Below are positions 61,362-64,000 of a stretch of 64,000 nt of DNA, one piece after another. Numbering within the stretch: the first letter of the stretch is position 1; each line of letters opens with the position of its first letter. This DNA is from Coriobacteriaceae bacterium AM100-PB1-1D-6A. Lineage in GTDB: Bacteria > Actinomycetota > Coriobacteriia > Coriobacteriales > Coriobacteriaceae. Position numbers and translations under genes: made by a program. The stretch covers positions 81,354 to 145,353 of the forward strand of contig JAQDNC010000006.1 of assembly GCA_027660625.1 (NCBI GenBank), written 5' to 3'. Below the pieces are notes generated by a model. The model saw nothing but the letters and a program-made list of their open reading frames with translations. It did not search any database and was not told the DNA's origin.

Positions 61362-61988
61362 TCATAAGGACCGGCTATCCCTTACCTGTGACACAATCTC
61401 AAACGCACAGAACAGAATCATCAGTCCAATCATCGCATAAGAGGCAGCCGAACCTTCAAGCACTATTCCACAAAGAACAATCTCCGCGCCGCCAATAAGA
61501 ACTGTTATCAGGCGCTCTGCCTTTTTGCTCTCGCCGCTCGCATAAAAAGGCGGCAAAGCGCACAAGATCACATATAGCCCGGGAAGGGAATACAGGATCG
61601 ATAGTCCAAGCCCCCCATCAACCGCAGTGTTTTGCGTAAGAATCAACTGAACCCAAACGGCAATTATCACTGAGCAGGTTGTCGATAAAAGAAGACTAGA
61701 AATATAGCACGCAACAAAGTCCCGTCGCATTCGAACAGAGAAATCCGCGAACTCTCTTCGCCGCGTGGAAACAATAAGGTACACCGAAATTGCAATAGAA
61801 CCAATCAGAGAAAACAGCGGAACAACCAGCAATTCAAGCTTATTACCCCATCGATCAACCACACCCCCACTCCAATGAGCGGGAATTGTATCAGGGAGGA
61901 CTGACCAAGCCGCCCATAGAATCAGAAATGGAAGAATAGAGAGGATGAAAGATGATAACACTGCAGTATTTTTTTTTGAGGCTCTCAT
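61362..61988 (-). CDS. DUF1648/SdpI-like membrane protein
   Basis: A polytopic membrane protein of 208 residues (217 if GTG at 62015 is used). The DUF1648 signature IPAHWSGGVVDRWGNK follows the first helix, as in SdpI-family immunity proteins; about six hydrophobic helices are visible. SdpI protects Bacillus from the SdpC toxin; an immunity role here is inference from family and from the neighbouring LanFEG-type genes. AAGGAG lies upstream of the ATG at 61988. The gene is clearly more AT-rich than its surroundings and is bracketed by the 177-bp repeats. Confidence 0.72.
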   Translation of the reverse strand: MRASKKNTAVLSSFILSILPFLILWAAWSVLPDTIPAHWSGGVVDRWGNKLELLVVPLFSLIGSIAISVYLIVSTRRREFADFSVRMRRDFVACYISSLLLSTTCSVIIAVWVQLILTQNTAVDGGLGLSILYSLPGLYVILCALPPFYASGESKKAERLITVLIGGAEIVLCGIVLEGSAASYAMIGLMILFCAFEIVSQVRDSRSL

Positions 61989-62039
61989 CGATTCCGCATC
62001 TCCTTGCGCGCCCACATTCCACTCCGCCTTAAATCAAGT

Positions 62040-62216
62040 ATACGTTTTGAGACCGGCAAGCTGTTGCCGGCTCGAGGACAGCGGCCCGGTGCACCGGGCC
62101 GATCGATAGAGGACTCAGGTTCACAGCGCAGTTTCTTGGGGCTCGCATATATAGGAAGACTTGATCGGCAATCGATTTTAATGAAGTCTACAGCGCATGT
62201 CAGAGCTTTCAACAAA
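62040..62216. repeat. 177-bp direct repeat, copy 2
   Basis: Same boundaries and orientation as copy 1. The outer stem is damaged here (GGTCTC has become GGACTC), while the 18-base palindrome and the inner hairpin region are kept. A perfect 22-pair hairpin begins two bases after its end. Confidence 0.92.
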
Positions 62217-62217
62217 C

Positions 62218-62264
62218 CGCAGGTAAATCCGTGTACCAAAAATTGGTACACGGATTTACCTGCG
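62218..62264. repeat. Perfect 22-pair hairpin
   Basis: Arms 62218-62239 and 62243-62264 are exactly complementary around AAA; the centre reads GTACCAAAAATTGGTAC. There is no T-tract. Confidence 0.9.
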
Positions 62265-62339
62265 ATGTTCATGCTTGGTCAAAAGCCCATCAAGCGATAT
62301 ATCCATTATTTTAATGCGCGCGCCTGAGCTTTTGGCTGA

Positions 62340-62519
62340 AGTGGCAGTCCGACCGCCGGCAGGCGGCCACGCTATGTCCAAAGGCCACGCCTACTCCCAG
62401 TGCCCGGCTACGTCGACGACCCAGTGCTGCCCGTCGAGTTCCTGCCGCAGAGCTACATCAGGGACGTCTTATTGGGGGACGACCGCATGGAACCCCGGGA
62501 GATCAAGCTGTACGGCTGA
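62340..62519 (+). pseudogene. Possible C-terminal gene remnant
   Basis: An open frame without a convincing start reads toward GYVDDPVLPVEFL and PQSYIRDVLLGDDRM, ending at TGA 62517-62519. The composition looks protein-like, but the family was not recognised. A terminator lies 60 bases downstream, consistent with the tail of a lost gene. Confidence 0.35.
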
Positions 62520-62578
62520 TCCATCCGTCAACAACATGTCAAAGCCCCAAACCCCACAGGATCGCGAACGAGGGGATG

Positions 62579-62618
62579 AATTGACCGCCCGGGTATTTGC
62601 GCCCGGGCGGTCAATTTT
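62579..62618 (+). terminator. Strong rho-independent terminator
   Basis: AATTGACCGCCCGGG (62579-62593) pairs perfectly with CCCGGGCGGTCAATT (62602-62616), then TTTTAT. Confidence 0.85.
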
Positions 62619-62755
62619 ATCAACCATGGGTGCGATTCTGTGAGGCCATTTTTCTGGCATCCGCCGTTTGCTCCGGTCTCAACGCACCCATCGACCGTTC
62701 AGTAATCTTTGCGAACGCGACCACGTGCGCATTTGTCGAACAATCAAATGTCCGA

Positions 62756-62782
62756 CAATGTCTGACGGAGCTGTCAGACATT
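62756..62782. repeat. Hairpin with TGTCTGAC motif
   Basis: ATGTCTGAC and GTCAGACAT pair perfectly around GGAGCT. The same TGTCTGAC word recurs about 110 bases downstream. Confidence 0.6.
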
Positions 62783-62852
62783 CACGCACGAACAGGCGAG
62801 CTTCGCGAGCGATTGTAGGCATCTAGTAGCCCCAGCTGCGTCTTTGGCGCAG

Positions 62853-62889
62853 GTTCAACGTCTGACATCTTGAATGTCTGACGTTGAAC
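62853..62889. repeat. Inverted repeat GTTCAACGTC
   Basis: GTTCAACGTC (62853-62862) and GACGTTGAAC (62880-62889) pair perfectly; CAT/ATG pairs inside. It shares the GTCTGAC word with the hairpin at 62756. Confidence 0.7.
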
Positions 62890-62926
62890 GAAGCTGGCTG
62901 ATAACAAGCAGGTGGAATAAACATGG

Positions 62927-62973
62927 GGGCCCGGCCCTTGCCGCGCAATCGGCGCGCGGCAAGGGCCGGGCCC
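62927..62973. repeat. Perfect 20-pair GC-rich hairpin
   Basis: Arms 62927-62946 (GGGCCCGGCCCTTGCCGCGC) and 62954-62973 are exactly complementary around AATCGGC. No T-tract follows. Confidence 0.85.
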
Positions 62974-63259
62974 ATCTCATATGTTGTCAACGCTAGCGGT
63001 GAACCTGAACGCCAGGGCACATTCTTTGTTGGATGAAACCATCATAGCGGCTAGCGGAAGGTGTCATCGAAGGAGTGCGCTGTAAAGCACCCGTCTCCTT
63101 AACTGTTAGAAATGCGAGTTAATAATCTATGTGGTCGATATGCCGTTAAACCCGCATATCGATACCGTTCAGCCATTCGCCTCGCCCCCGCCGCGCGCAT
63201 CTTCATTCAATCTGTTACTTTTAATCTAACGATTCTTTGAGGAATGCAGGTGCTTCTGA

Positions 63260-64000
63260 ATGTACTGTCGACTTCTTCTCAAACTAATCCTAAGAGACAA
63301 GGCCGTATGGATTTCCACGCTCGTTCTTGCTGCAGCCTTTTCCGTCCCCATTGCGTTCAATTCACCCATCTACGGCCCCTTCTTTATGAAGCAGGGCATG
63401 CAGGGCTTTGTCGACGCATTCAATACGCGCGCGCCCCAGGCCAGCGGCACAGACCTATCGCCAGAGCAGCAAGTCGACGCGGAGCTTGCAAGATACGCGA
63501 ACGCCGCCCTCGCCGCTCAAACCGACGCCGCCTTTCTCGACTCTGCCGAGAGCTACTACGCGCTCATGGACGAGGGCTTCCAATCCGGGTCCATCGTGGG
63601 GGACCAGGAGACCAATGACGCAGAGCTCGCATATTGCCGCGCTCTGAGCAGCTCCGGCATCGCGGATATCCCGGCCTCCGCAAACGACCTGCCGTTCCTC
63701 TCCTTCCTGCCCTACGCCATTGCCCAGGCGCCGTCCTTCCTTCCCTTCATCCCCTTCCTTCTCTCGTCGATACTCGTGCTCGGCGCCACAAGGCCCGGGA
63801 CCCTGGCGGCGAAGGCGCCCGTGCCCAAATTCCGGCGCCTTATCCAAACCGTGTTTTCGATAATTGGCGCGGGGACCGCGATGCTCCTCGCCGGCCTTGC
63901 GCCCGGGAGTATTTACGCCTTGGCCCTAAACGGCTTCGGGCAGATCGGGTACCCGATCGCCTTCTTCCATAACGGCGCGCTCACTACCACGACCGCGGGA
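63260..64000 (+). CDS. Multi-pass membrane protein, 3'-truncated by window edge
   Basis: An uninterrupted frame of 247 codons from ATG 63260 runs off the window. The start MYCRLLLKLILRDKAVW is followed by a membrane helix (ISTLVLAAAFSVPIAF), an extracytoplasmic segment of about 130 residues, then helices around FLPFIPFLLSSILVLGA, TVFSIIGAGTAMLLAGL and IYALAL. The layout resembles an ABC-2-type permease subunit, but no family motif was confirmed. It is GC-rich like the transporter block upstream. Confidence 0.65.
   Translation, partial: MYCRLLLKLILRDKAVWISTLVLAAAFSVPIAFNSPIYGPFFMKQGMQGFVDAFNTRAPQASGTDLSPEQQVDAELARYANAALAAQTDAAFLDSAESYYALMDEGFQSGSIVGDQETNDAELAYCRALSSSGIADIPASANDLPFLSFLPYAIAQAPSFLPFIPFLLSSILVLGATRPGTLAAKAPVPKFRRLIQTVFSIIGAGTAMLLAGLAPGSIYALALNGFGQIGYPIAFFHNGALTTTTAG

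Larger units (their letters stand above)
62016..63259. other. Gene-poor, hairpin-rich accessory stretch
   Basis: About 1240 bases without an intact gene. It holds repeat copy 2, four strong hairpins, a terminator and a reading-frame remnant at 62340-62519. From 62974 to 63259 nothing recognisable was found apart from the ribosome-binding region of the last gene. Confidence 0.75.

Noticed and set aside
61143..62264. Insertion sequence or integron cassette explanation for the 177-bp repeats
   Set aside because: No transposase or integrase frame lies between or next to the repeats, no terminal inverted repeats or target duplications were recognised, and the palindromes do not show attC-type core sites.
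62823..63020. Small minus-strand frame across the 20-pair GC hairpin
   Set aside because: It is mostly read-through of a palindrome, lacks a ribosome-binding site and has no protein-like pattern.

Overview
The window is a GC-rich actinobacterial chromosome segment, most likely from a Coriobacteriia gut commensal of the Collinsella type. This is an inference from gene content: an actinobacterial-type integration host factor (mihF) before gmk-rpoZ, a garA-like FHA / MerR / apt cluster, spoVS in an apparent non-sporulator, frequent GTG/TTG starts and tightly overlapping operons. No rRNA, tRNA, CRISPR array or complete insertion sequence was recognised.

Layout. 1-3623: pyrimidine operon pyrC(partial)-pyrK-pyrD-pyrF. 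3864-6274: mihF-gmk-rpoZ-thiI. 6489-10540: DNA uptake genes comEA-comEC, then holA. 10674-18825: rpsT, lepA, dus, hemW, two dnaJ-type genes (the first with a membrane-anchored C-terminus) and mtaB. 18806-22533: phoH-ybeY-dgkA-era-recO. 22672-27670: rpsO, pnp and the RNase J gene, with two large related palindromic elements between pnp and rnj. 27672-35055: ftsK-rodZ-like-yajQ-rimO-pgsA-pncC. 35313-37165: recA-recX behind a LexA-box promoter. 37423-44115: rny, a GHKL-type ATPase, spoVS, miaB, miaA, hflX. 44100-47004: lexA (minus) divergent from an SOS-type LysM protein, followed by nrdR and dut. 47005-47464: a second, unrelated palindromic repeat family. 47465-55504: a glycolipid glycosyltransferase, trxB, a DUF1836 regulator, degV, an NlpC/P60 endopeptidase, apt, a MerR regulator, an FHA protein and a CDP-alcohol phosphatidyltransferase.

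From about 55500 onward the sequence is accessory. A very GC-rich block (55982-60655) encodes a lantibiotic-immunity-type ABC transporter (ATPase plus two permeases), a small membrane protein and a two-component system, with no bacteriocin biosynthesis gene in view. It abuts a solitary ribbon-helix-helix antitoxin with a palindromic operator. Then comes a lower-GC SdpI/DUF1648-like membrane gene bracketed by two 177-bp direct repeats, a string of strong hairpins, gene debris, and finally the 5' part of a multi-pass membrane protein cut by the window end.

Functional themes. Much of the core is RNA and translation maintenance (PNPase, RNase J, RNase Y, YbeY, MiaA/MiaB/MtaB/RimO, Dus, ThiI, LepA, HflX, Era). 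A second theme is the SOS response: lexA, recA and a LysM division-inhibitor-like gene all have GAAC-N4-GTTC boxes in their promoters. The least explained material is the two families of interspersed palindromes, whose outer arms differ between copies but remain self-complementary around a conserved core, and the structured 177-bp direct repeats.
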